Made by a program: the position numbers and the translations under genes. This document shows, one piece after another, positions 1 through 7,886 of a stretch of 54,071 bases of DNA. Below the pieces are notes generated by a model, which saw only the letters and a program-made list of their open reading frames with translations, was not told the origin of the DNA and did no database searches. The DNA is from Verrucomicrobiales bacterium (GTDB lineage: Bacteria; Verrucomicrobiota; Verrucomicrobiia; Verrucomicrobiales; SLCJ01), in contig JAGXGH010000123.1 of NCBI GenBank assembly GCA_024636835.1, positions 1 through 54,071 on the forward strand, written 5' to 3'. How positions within the stretch are numbered: the stretch's first letter is position 1; each line of letters opens with the position of its first letter.

Positions 1-126
1 GCGTGATTTGGGCTAGATCGGGCAATCGGCGTAGAGATGCAGCGAGCGTTGAGCGATTCATGGGGCATGGGAAAGCGATACGCGGGAAATTGGCTTGCAG
101 GGAGAAGTGTAAACATAGAGGATCTC

Positions 127-271
127 AGAGTGAATAATGGGTGTCCCGATCTTATTTTCCCGATCTTATTAGAGTGAATAATGGGTGTCCCGATCTTATT
201 GTCCTCCCGATCTTATTGTCCCGATCTTATTACGATCTTATTATCTCCCGATCTTATTATCCTGATCTTAT
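127..271. repeat. Short-period direct repeat array (cgatcttatt units)
   Basis: Seven exact copies of cgatcttatt start at 147, 161, 191, 208, 222, 233 and 249, and a degenerate copy follows near 263. Superimposed on this, a perfect 30-base direct repeat occupies 127-156 and 171-200; it begins agagtgaataatgggtgtcc. Spacing is irregular (11 to 30 bases), so this is not a CRISPR or a regular minisatellite. It lies about 60 bases before the first gene. The motif aatgggtgtccc reminds me of ends of REP/IS200-like elements, but no transposase is present here and that link is unproven. Confidence 0.85.
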
Positions 272-328
272 CCGAGGCATAGCTGGCAAGGGCTAAGGCC
301 GCTGCAGTCTTTAACGTTCACTGAAGAA

Positions 329-1111
329 ATGAAGCTACCCGCAATTACAGGAATCATCCGGCGTCGTATCTTGCTCAACTACCGAGTTGCGCCAGAGGTC
401 GTTCAAAAGCGCCTCCCTGAAAACTTCCGCCCCAAAATAATTGATGGATATGCGATCGCGGGAATTTGCCTCATCCGCCTAGAGAAGATTCGTCCGAAAG
501 GAATGTCGGCGATAGTAGGTATTTCGAGCGAGAATTCTGCTCATCGTATTGCTGTCCAATGGGATGACGATAGCGGGTCTCGCGAAGGAGTTTTCGTCCC
601 CCGACGTGATACTGATTCACGACTGAATGCTCTGGCAGGTGGGCGGATTTTTCCTGGCGTCCATCATTTCTCGCGATTCACTGTGAGGGATCAGGATGGT
701 CGGATTTCGCTCCGAGTTGATGCCGGTGACACTGAAGCTCCTCTGGTAGATCTTGATCTCAACGAGACGAACGAATTTCCAGCGGGATCTATTTTTAGCA
801 CGCTTCAAGAGTCATCTCAGTTCTTCGAGACCGGATGCGTCGGCTATTCATCCCGCCCCGATTCTTGCACCCTAGATGGCCTTCTGCTTAAGGTCCCGGA
901 TTGGCGGGTAACGCCTTTGATCGTAAATTACGTTCGGTCGGCCTACTTCGATGATACTTCACTTTTTCCGCAAGACAGTATTGAGTTCGACCATGCATTG
1001 CTGATGCGCGACATAGTTCATGAGTGGCATGCAGAACCTATAATGACCACAAAACAACCGACAGCGAACAAAGAGGAGAAAGCAATGCCCAACGGCGCGT
1101 CTGTCCTTTGA
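329..1111 (+). CDS. DUF2071 (YqjF-like) family protein
   Basis: A 260-residue protein that resembles the DUF2071/YqjF family, which has an acetoacetate-decarboxylase-like fold and no firmly established reaction. The N-terminus has the family's pattern of an R/Y-rich strand, 'APEVVQKRLPENF', and then 'YAIAGICLIRLEKIRP', matching the region where the family has 'P..L...LP.GL....DG.ayvglvpF.m..vRp'. No signal peptide or membrane segment is visible. ATG 329 follows a weak purine-rich stretch (tgaagaa). The last 25 residues are polar and look unconserved. A second, more typical family member lies at 38514-39269. The gene stands alone between a repeat array and a repeat-bearing spacer, which fits an accessory gene. 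Confidence 0.6.
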   Translation: MKLPAITGIIRRRILLNYRVAPEVVQKRLPENFRPKIIDGYAIAGICLIRLEKIRPKGMSAIVGISSENSAHRIAVQWDDDSGSREGVFVPRRDTDSRLNALAGGRIFPGVHHFSRFTVRDQDGRISLRVDAGDTEAPLVDLDLNETNEFPAGSIFSTLQESSQFFETGCVGYSSRPDSCTLDGLLLKVPDWRVTPLIVNYVRSAYFDDTSLFPQDSIEFDHALLMRDIVHEWHAEPIMTTKQPTANKEEKAMPNGASVL

Positions 1112-1463
1112 CGTTGATAATAGAACCATTCGGGGCAGTCCCCGCAAGCTCACAAATCTCGGGTATGGGGATGGGGATCGGCAACTGAGTTTTCCCTCTC
1201 CGTCGGGAAAACATGATCATTGGATATGGCTTGGGAGCAGGATGTCCCGGCCACTTGACTCCTTGAAAAGAGCCGAACGAGGGGAAAAAGCCAAAAGATG
1301 CCAGTCCTATTTCCCATGTTTTTATCTTGATGACTTTGTGCAGGCTCTATCGAAAACCTGTAATTGACGTTTTTAGGTTGGATTGGGTTTGGGGGGCTTG
1401 GCGGCTGGAAGCCACCGCCACGTTATATCTCCTTGTGTCCCTCCCCCAATCAATCGGTATCAG
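1112..1463. other. Intergenic spacer with one dispersed-repeat copy
   Basis: I see no convincing gene in these 352 bases. Bases about 1396-1425 read gcttggcggctggaagccac followed by cgccacg. This is the reverse complement of the dispersed repeat at 24588-24618 with a few changes. The rest shows no feature I can name. Confidence 0.6.
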
Positions 1464-3326
1464 CTACATCCCAACGCCATTCCAAGTCGGAGCAATGAGG
1501 AAGATCTGTCCTGGGCGGTTGATCATCACCTGATTGACGAGCGAGAGGAAGTCGTTGATGACTTTTTGTTGGCCATAAGGAAGCGCGATGCCGGATGTGC
1601 GGAGCAAGGTTGCCATTTGAGTCACGAGCTTGGTGTTCGTTGACACAGCTGCGGTGGCTCGGATGAATTCGCCATTGGGGTCATCCTCTGGTTTCGCAAA
1701 AAAACCTTCGAGGCCGGAGATTGGCTCGGGATAAAGGGCGATCGGCGGGGTGCCGCTCTTTGTCATTTCAAGGTTCGCGCGTTTGGCTGCTTCTATAATC
1801 GCTTCGCCCACGCCGCCGAGTTCGTCGATGAGACCGATTTTCTTGGCGTCGATGCCGCTGTAAACCCTTCCACCGGCGAGATTGTCGATTTCATCGGTAA
1901 GTTTCTCGCCACGCCCGCTGGTGACGCGGCTTTTGAACGTGGTGTAAACATCGAGCATCGATCCCCTGACGGAATCTACCTCGGACTCAGTCATTGGTCG
2001 GGTGAAGTTCATGATGTCGGCGTTGGCACCACGAGTTGTTGTGTGAACGTTGATGCCCATTTTGTCGAGCATGTCGGTGATGACAAACCCCATACCGATC
2101 ACACCGATAGATCCGGTGATGGTTCCTTCTTCTGCGAAGATGGTGTCGGCATCTGCGCTGACATAATATCCGCCGCTTGCAGCGACGTCTGCCATCGAGA
2201 CGATGAACGGCTTGCCAGTAGCCTTCCAGACTTCAGTGGCCTGCCAAAGAACGTCGCTCGCCTGAGCGGAACCGCCTGGTGAGTTCACTCGGAAAACGAG
2301 TGCTTTGGCGTGTTCATTGTTTGCAGCTCGCAAAATCTGGGTGCGGACCGGTGCGACGGTCTCGTCGGAGATCGCGCCTTCCAACGATACCACGGCAATG
2401 TGGTCTGTTTTCACTGTTGAGTCCTTATTGCCGGCCAGCATGACCTTAAAAAGATCCATCATACCCTCAATCTCAGGTCCGCTTCGCTCGGGGAGAGCAT
2501 AGTTTTCGTCGATCTTCACGGTGTCGCCATAGGCTTCTTTTACGGCATCAATGAATTGACCGCGGTAAAGGGTAAGATCGACCAGGCCTGTCTCTTTTGC
2601 TTCGGCTGCGGTCATGAACGGATCATCGATGAGCTCGAGAACCTCTTCGCGTGGTAGATTGCGTCCAGTGGCTACGGTGTCGACGATTTGGTTGAAGATC
2701 GAATCGAGAAGGATTCCACGTTGCTTCGAATCTTCCTCGCTTGGGCCGGTGCGAGTAAATGGCTCACCAGCGGATTTGAAATCGCCGATGTGGATGATCT
2801 GCGGAGTGACGCCGACCTTGTCAAGCAATCCGCGGAAATACATCCCTTGGATCGCGAGCCCGTTGAACGAGACGTTCCCTTCCGGCATGACACAGAATTT
2901 GTTGGCGGCGCTGCCGACCAGAGCGGTGCCGTTACTCAGATATTCGGTGTAGAGCCAAACGTCCTTTCCAGCCTTCCGTGCTGCGGCGAGATTGCGCCGC
3001 ACTTCCTGCAGTTGAGAAAGAGAAAATCCACCTTGATCAAGGTCGAGGACGATTGCCCCTACTCGCTTGTCCTTGGTTGCTGCCTGAAGGCTTAAGGAGA
3101 GTTCTGCGGTGGTCAGCGGGCGCTCGGCTTCGGTGCTGATTCCAAGTAAACCTGCTGAGCCCATGCCGCTTTCGTTCAATGGCTGATCGAAGTCATACAC
3201 AGCGACGATGTCTTTGGCCGTCTCTTCTTCGGGAGTTTTGTCCTTGGAGAAAAAGCCTGCTGGGGCAGGTAAAACGAGCGCAGCCGAGGCGAATGTGGTG
3301 ATGAGGTATCGATGTGTAATGGTCAT
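1464..3326 (-). CDS. sppA: Signal peptide peptidase SppA, long (67K) type
   Basis: Membrane-bound serine protease of the S49 family that degrades cleaved signal peptides. Starting at ATG 3326 the protein is 620 residues, the size of the double-domain enterobacterial type. The first 25 residues form a signal anchor (MTITHRYLITTFASAALVLP). The N-terminal domain carries the general-base lysine at about K184 in GDFKSAGEPFTR. The C-terminal domain carries the nucleophile at about S384 in DVAASGGYYVSA, preceded by VNSPGGSA. This is the Ser/Lys dyad split across two domains expected for this type. The reading frame is open 44 codons further upstream, but the signal sequence fits only the 3326 (or 3332) start. 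The gene is monocistronic and divergent from the nucleotidase remnant. Confidence 0.93.
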   Translation of the reverse strand: MTITHRYLITTFASAALVLPAPAGFFSKDKTPEEETAKDIVAVYDFDQPLNESGMGSAGLLGISTEAERPLTTAELSLSLQAATKDKRVGAIVLDLDQGGFSLSQLQEVRRNLAAARKAGKDVWLYTEYLSNGTALVGSAANKFCVMPEGNVSFNGLAIQGMYFRGLLDKVGVTPQIIHIGDFKSAGEPFTRTGPSEEDSKQRGILLDSIFNQIVDTVATGRNLPREEVLELIDDPFMTAAEAKETGLVDLTLYRGQFIDAVKEAYGDTVKIDENYALPERSGPEIEGMMDLFKVMLAGNKDSTVKTDHIAVVSLEGAISDETVAPVRTQILRAANNEHAKALVFRVNSPGGSAQASDVLWQATEVWKATGKPFIVSMADVAASGGYYVSADADTIFAEEGTITGSIGVIGMGFVITDMLDKMGINVHTTTRGANADIMNFTRPMTESEVDSVRGSMLDVYTTFKSRVTSGRGEKLTDEIDNLAGGRVYSGIDAKKIGLIDELGGVGEAIIEAAKRANLEMTKSGTPPIALYPEPISGLEGFFAKPEDDPNGEFIRATAAVSTNTKLVTQMATLLRTSGIALPYGQQKVINDFLSLVNQVMINRPGQIFLIAPTWNGVGM

Positions 3327-3569
3327 GAGCATGGAGTATGCAAGTTGGAGAGCGAAGCGGCGAGTTCCGTATATTTCGTGTGTGATTTTGTAACTTTCTG
3401 ATAAACTGTGATTTATGGTAATGGGTAATACCAAACCATGGCATTGATCTGACAGCAATACGTGGAGTTGGATGATACCCTGAAGGTGGGCGGACTATCA
3501 CCAAAGAAAGAATCCTGGACGCAAGATTTCGTCCTCGGCATTGCGGTGGTTTAACCATAGTTTTCCACC

Positions 3570-4111
3570 GTGTTCTCCCGTCGAAATTTCATCACTAGTG
3601 CAGCAGGTCTCGTTGCTGGATCTATCGTCCCCGCATGGGCTCGCGATGACCGACAAATCCGCACGGTTTCCATCTTCCACACAACCGACCTGCACGGCCA
3701 CTTACAGCCAACATCAACCTACGACGGCATCACCAACGTCGGCGGACTCGCTCGTTGTGCGACACAGATCAAGCAGTGGCAGAAAGCCTCACCGCACCAT
3801 CTGCTGATCGATGTCGGCGATATTTATCAAGGAACCATCGCTGGATATCAATCTCAGGGCCGCATGATGATCGATCTCTTCAACAAGCTGAACTACGACG
3901 ATTGGGTGATGGGCAACCATGAATTCGATTGGGGGCTGAATGTTGTCGCCGACGCTGCACAGCGCTCGAAGATGCCGATCATCACTGGGAATGTCACACC
4001 CACCAGGACAAACCGGTCTGGTTCATGAAGGGCACACAACTCACAGTGAACACGCGTGATGCACTGATCACCTGGATCATGGAAACCTATCCAGCGAAGA
4101 GCGGCGGGTAA
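3570..4111 (+). pseudogene. 5'-nucleotidase/metallophosphatase (UshA-like), internally deleted
   Basis: The first 152 codons encode the start of a secreted calcineurin-type metallophosphatase. There is a twin-arginine-like leader (SRRNFITSAAG), then metal motifs FHTTDLHGH, DVGDIYQGT and GNHEFDWG in the correct order and spacing. Family members are usually 450-600 residues, but this frame stops at 4028. In another frame the sequence reads KPVWFMKGTQLTVNTRDALI..., ending at 4109-4111. This resembles the last 30 residues of 5'-nucleotidase C-terminal domains. The simplest reading is that an internal deletion joined the two ends out of frame. The distal metal-binding motifs and the substrate-binding domain are missing, so I expect no activity. 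Confidence 0.75.
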
Positions 4112-4117
4112 GCTCAT

Positions 4118-5173
4118 CTAAGAGCCAATTCTACGTGCCACCATCGACCCAAGACGCTCCTTAAGGGCCTCCACACCCTCGCCAGTAGACGCCGAAATTG
4201 CCATCACTTCCTTCTTTGGAAAACGCTGGCGAATCTGCTCGATCTTTTCGGCGGCTTCTTCAAGGTCGACCTTGTTAGCGACAATCATCCACTCGCGTTG
4301 AGCAAGCTCCTCACTATAAAGCTTCACTTCTGTGCGGAGCTTTTGCAGATCCTCGATCGGGTCGCGATCCTCTGTTCCCGCCGCATCCACCACGAAAAGC
4401 AAAATATGGCAGCGCATAATGTGCCGCAGAAATTCATGACCCAGGCCGACATTTTGATGTGCTCCTTCTATCAAGCCCGGAATATCTGCAATCGTCGCGC
4501 GCTCGAATCCTGGATACTCAATCACCCCGATCATCGGCTGCAACGTGGTAAACGGATAGGATGCGATCTTGGGCCGCGCCGCGGAAACCTGTGAAACCAA
4601 GGTCGATTTTCCCGCATTCGGAAACCCCACCAAGCCAATGTCCGCGATCATTCGCATCTCGAACATGAAAACCCCTTCATCACCCGGTGTGCCCGGTTGG
4701 AATTGTTCAGGTGCCTGGTTCACCGATGTCTTGTAACGGTAGTTCCCCTTTCCACCTTTTCCACCCTGCGCCAAAACGAATCGCTCACCAACTTCGCGCA
4801 TGTCGGCAACGATCTCGAGCTCAAGCTCCGGATCTGACACCTTATACATCTCGTTCGCTTCCGCGAGTGTTTCTACATTGCAGCGATAGACAATCGTTCC
4901 CGGCGGCACGCGAAAGACACGGTCCTGGGAAGATTTGCCAGTGCACTGACAGCGCTCACCCGGCCTCCCATCCTCGGCAAACAGTTTGGGATCATAGAAA
5001 AACGTCTTCAAGTTATCGACATTCGTCGTGCACTCCAAAATCACACTACCACCATCCCCGCCGTCGCCACCGTCCGGGCCGCCCTTTGGATTATTCTTAC
5101 CGCGGAAGAAATGCACACTTCCCTGGCCACCGTTTCCGGCGCGTGCGTGGACTCTGATCTGATCGACAAACAT
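4118..5173 (-). CDS. obgE: Obg family GTPase
   Basis: Essential GTPase that associates with the 50S ribosomal subunit and links GTP level to ribosome maturation and growth. The product from ATG 5173 is 351 residues. It starts MFVDQIRVHARAGNGGQGSV with the glycine-rich Obg fold (GGPDGGDGGDGG) over the first 160 residues. The G domain follows: G1 GFPNAGKST, switch II DIPGLIEGAH, G4 NKVD and G5 SAST. The frame is open 21 codons further upstream, but the family N-terminus clearly begins at MFVDQ. It converges with the nucleotidase remnant. The neighbouring upstream ORF is a damaged small secreted protein. Confidence 0.96.
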   Translation of the reverse strand: MFVDQIRVHARAGNGGQGSVHFFRGKNNPKGGPDGGDGGDGGSVILECTTNVDNLKTFFYDPKLFAEDGRPGERCQCTGKSSQDRVFRVPPGTIVYRCNVETLAEANEMYKVSDPELELEIVADMREVGERFVLAQGGKGGKGNYRYKTSVNQAPEQFQPGTPGDEGVFMFEMRMIADIGLVGFPNAGKSTLVSQVSAARPKIASYPFTTLQPMIGVIEYPGFERATIADIPGLIEGAHQNVGLGHEFLRHIMRCHILLFVVDAAGTEDRDPIEDLQKLRTEVKLYSEELAQREWMIVANKVDLEEAAEKIEQIRQRFPKKEVMAISASTGEGVEALKERLGSMVARRIGS

Positions 5174-5251
5174 GTCCGAATGTAGCCGCAATCGCACACA
5201 AGGAAACGGAAAGATGAAAGAGCGGAGATAATCCACGCTCTTGAAGCGCTA

Positions 5252-5502
5252 TTAAAAATGATCGAGTAGGCGCTGATCCGATGACGCAACATTAAGCGCC
5301 TGACGAAACGAGTGAAAATCCTGGACCACCGTCTCCTTGGCCTCACCCTTCATTTCATACTTGTCAGCTATCTCCACCAAGCCATCGAATATGATTTCAT
5401 CAGTTTTGGTGTGATCACTTCAGGCCTACCGCCAGCAGCGAAGCCCAAGGGAACCACAGCTAGCAGCATCGCCAGCACCATATTCAGGGTTAAACGCTTC
5501 AT
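5252..5502 (-). pseudogene. Small secreted protein with an apparent one-base frameshift
   Basis: From ATG 5502 the frame encodes a clear signal peptide (MKRLTLNMVLAMLLAVVPLGFAA followed by GGRPEV), then runs to a stop at 5368. Inserting one base in the T-run at 5404-5407 (an A-run on the coding strand) continues a sensible frame: TDEIIFDGLVEIADKYEMKG..., ending DQRLLDHF at a stop at 5252-5254. The joined product would be about 83 residues, mostly helical and charged. The break is either a real pseudogenising deletion or a homopolymer error. I do not recognise the family. It lies immediately upstream of obg on the same strand. Confidence 0.5.
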
Positions 5503-5618
5503 GGTCGATAAAACCCAGCCACCTCTGAAAAAGTTGCAGAAATCTTTCTCGATGCAGTTCTCTTTGGCATCCCAACAATCCATGTCTACATTGTCACTAC
5601 CATCCATTGCGCCCAATC

Positions 5619-6668
5619 ATGTCATCATTCAATCCCGGCCTCGTCGCTTCACTTTCCGCTCGCTCATATCCACTAGCTCGCCGCATTCTCTTCAATCTCG
5701 ACGCTGAAACCGCACACCATCTTTCGCTCGAAGTGCTCAGCAAACTGCAAGCGATTGGTCTACGCGGAAAAGCTTTACCGAGCGGGAAACCTGTCCGCTG
5801 TATGGGACTCAACTTCCCCAACGCCGTAGGTCTCGCCGCCGGACTCGACAAAGATGGCATCGCTATCGACGCCCTCGGCGGGCTTGGATTCGGCGCGATT
5901 GAAATCGGCACACTCACCCCGCGACCGCAGCCGGGCAACGACGCACCCAGACTGTTTCGCATCATCGAAGCGGAGGGTATCATCAACCGTATGGGGTTCA
6001 ATAACGGGGGGATCGACGCCGCCCTGCCCCGCGCCAGCCAACGCCGATACAAAGGCATACTCGGGATCAACATCGGGAAGAACAAAGTCACGCCAAACGA
6101 GAATGCCGTCGATGACTACCTCTATTGTTTTCGCGCAGCAGCCGCAACCGCAGACTACATCGCGGTGAACTTTTCCTCGCCGAACACACCGGGATTACGC
6201 GAACTTCAATCTGCCGAAGCTCTTCGCAAACTACTCGCACCTCTCAAAGACGCGCAAAAGGAACTTGCCGACAAAACCGGCAAATACACACCGATTGCGG
6301 TGAAGATCGCACCAGATCTCGATGATGAACAACTCGCCGCCATGTCCGACGTTTTCGCGGAGCTCAAGATGGATGGTGTCATTGCCACCAACACGACAAT
6401 CTCCCGCGAAACCGTTCGTGGGATGGCTCACGCTACTGAAACGGGCGGCCTTTCCGGTGCCCCTGTGCGTGACATGAGCACAGAAATCATCCGTAAGCTT
6501 CGTGGCTACCTGGATCCAAAAATTCCCATCATCGGTGTTGGCGGAATCACCGATGGAGCGGACGCCGCAGAAAAAATCGCCGCCGGTGCGACGCTGGTTC
6601 AGATCTACAGCGGATTCATTTTCCGAGGACCAAAGCTCGTTCACGACTGCATCCGTGCGACGGAGTAA
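5619..6668 (+). CDS. pyrD: Dihydroorotate dehydrogenase, class 2 (quinone-dependent)
   Basis: Oxidises dihydroorotate to orotate in pyrimidine synthesis, passing electrons to membrane quinone through FMN. The product is 349 residues from ATG 5619; a TTG 12 bases earlier is less likely. The short N-terminal amphipathic region (residues 1-45, YPLARRILFNLDAETAHHL) is the membrane-contact extension of class 2 enzymes. NAVGLAAGLDKDG, INRMGFNNGG and VNFSSPNTPGLR are family motifs, and the serine in FSSPNTPGLR is the class 2 catalytic base. VGGITDGADA and the phosphate-binding GATLVQIYSGF complete the FMN site. It stands alone, convergent with the roadblock/MglA operon. Confidence 0.96.
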   Translation: MSSFNPGLVASLSARSYPLARRILFNLDAETAHHLSLEVLSKLQAIGLRGKALPSGKPVRCMGLNFPNAVGLAAGLDKDGIAIDALGGLGFGAIEIGTLTPRPQPGNDAPRLFRIIEAEGIINRMGFNNGGIDAALPRASQRRYKGILGINIGKNKVTPNENAVDDYLYCFRAAAATADYIAVNFSSPNTPGLRELQSAEALRKLLAPLKDAQKELADKTGKYTPIAVKIAPDLDDEQLAAMSDVFAELKMDGVIATNTTISRETVRGMAHATETGGLSGAPVRDMSTEIIRKLRGYLDPKIPIIGVGGITDGADAAEKIAAGATLVQIYSGFIFRGPKLVHDCIRATE

Positions 6669-6672
6669 ACAA

Positions 6673-7179
6673 CTACTGACATAGCGCCTCTGAGATCATG
6701 TTGTCGAGGCTCTGTGCCTCTCGTTGTAGCACGAAACGGGCGAGGCCAGGAGACAACACGTTTTCCAGAACCAATACCACAATCACTCCTTCAGAAAGAG
6801 CTGCCATCAGCACACCGCCGAGCTCACCTTGGTGATAAACGCTACGCCCTACACCGAGTCCGCACAATGAGATCAGACGGCTCATCGCATGGTAGGCCCC
6901 AACACCCAGCGCGGCGATTCCATCGACACCGTCGATTTCACCACTCGTCACCAGCGGCGAACCACTGTCAGTAATCACCATTATACATTTCGCTTTCGAC
7001 TCCTCACGGATCGTATCAACCAAGCGTCGCATTCGATTACGCAGATCGGACGATAATTTCCAATATCCGCTACTCGGCGTATTCTTCTCAGAAGAAGGCT
7101 GCCCTGCGAGCGACGATGAAAATGCCGCTGTAAGTCTGTCACTGGATTTTGAACTAGTCATTGGAAAGGTCGAGCTCAT
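6673..7179 (-). CDS. Roadblock/LC7 domain protein (MglB-like)
   Basis: A 168-residue protein. After a Ser/Thr-rich N-terminus of about 45 residues it has a roadblock/LC7-type fold: LRRLVDTIREESKAKCIMVITDSGSPLVTSG, a helix HAMSRLISLCGL, and strands GVLMAALSEGVIVVLVLEN. Such proteins act as regulators, usually GAPs, of MglA-type small GTPases. It is the last gene of the three-gene operon and starts 4 bases after the MglA stop codon, so the two are probably made together. The start is set by ATG 7179; the frame extends upstream into the GTPase gene without family similarity. The partner assignment is inferred from context. Confidence 0.75.
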   Translation of the reverse strand: MSSTFPMTSSKSSDRLTAAFSSSLAGQPSSEKNTPSSGYWKLSSDLRNRMRRLVDTIREESKAKCIMVITDSGSPLVTSGEIDGVDGIAALGVGAYHAMSRLISLCGLGVGRSVYHQGELGGVLMAALSEGVIVVLVLENVLSPGLARFVLQREAQSLDNMISEALCQ

Positions 7180-7183
7180 CGTT

Positions 7184-7798
7184 CTATGCCTGCGAGGCTG
7201 TCTCTCCATGGTTCGCGAAGAAACGTTCAATGAGCTGCTGGGAAATAGCACTCAGAGTCGTGAAAACATTATATCCTGTATCCGCTACCGCCTCGAATGA
7301 CGGCACAGGATAATCAGGCGAGGTGAAAAGCTCTTGTAGGTGCTCAAGAGGAACCGCACCCGGAACATCACGTTTGTTAAACTGAATCACGATAGGTATG
7401 CTCGTAGGAAGGTCTCCATTGTCGCGAATATTAACGCACATCGCCTCGAAGGCCGCCTTATTTTGCTCCATTTTTGAGGGATCAGAATCAACGACAAATA
7501 CCAGCCCATCCACTCCTTTGAGAACCATCTGTCTGGTGGCTCCAAAAATCACCTGACCCGGCACCGTGTAGAGCTGGAACTTCGTATGGTAACCATTGAT
7601 CAAAGACGCATGAATCGGCAAAAAATCAAAAAACAGAGTGCGATCGTGCGATGTCGCCAGCGAGATTAATTCGCCGCGCATTTCCTGACCGAGCCGCTGG
7701 TAGATATAGCGAAGATTCGTGGTCTTCCCACTCAACCCCGCCCCGCAATAGACAATCTTAAAGCGGAGTTCTTTGCTATGATCGTTGACTACGGGCAT
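7184..7798 (-). CDS. mglA: MglA-type small Ras-like GTPase
   Basis: Small GTPase of 204 residues, homologous to MglA, which sets cell polarity and directs gliding or pilus machinery in Myxococcus. It has the P-loop CGAGLSGKTTNL (residues about 18-29), where the glycine usual in Ras is replaced as in bacterial MglA. It also has switch II VPGQVIFGATRQ and the base-recognition motif FNKRD. The length matches the family (about 195 residues). ATG 7798 is preferred over the earlier in-frame start at 7834 because similarity begins at ELRFKIVYCG. It is flanked by roadblock proteins on both sides. Which motility or surface machine it controls cannot be seen here. Confidence 0.92.
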   Translation of the reverse strand: MPVVNDHSKELRFKIVYCGAGLSGKTTNLRYIYQRLGQEMRGELISLATSHDRTLFFDFLPIHASLINGYHTKFQLYTVPGQVIFGATRQMVLKGVDGLVFVVDSDPSKMEQNKAAFEAMCVNIRDNGDLPTSIPIVIQFNKRDVPGAVPLEHLQELFTSPDYPVPSFEAVADTGYNVFTTLSAISQQLIERFFANHGETASQA

Positions 7799-7886
7799 GA
7801 GGTGTAAGGAAAAATCAAGGCACATCGATGTCACCGCGGCATTGTATACGTTCTCATCGATTTACCAAAAAAACCAAAGTGTAGCG

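Noticed and set aside
127..271. CRISPR array
   Set aside because: The units are 10 bases, the spacing is irregular and there are no spacers of regular length or cas genes.
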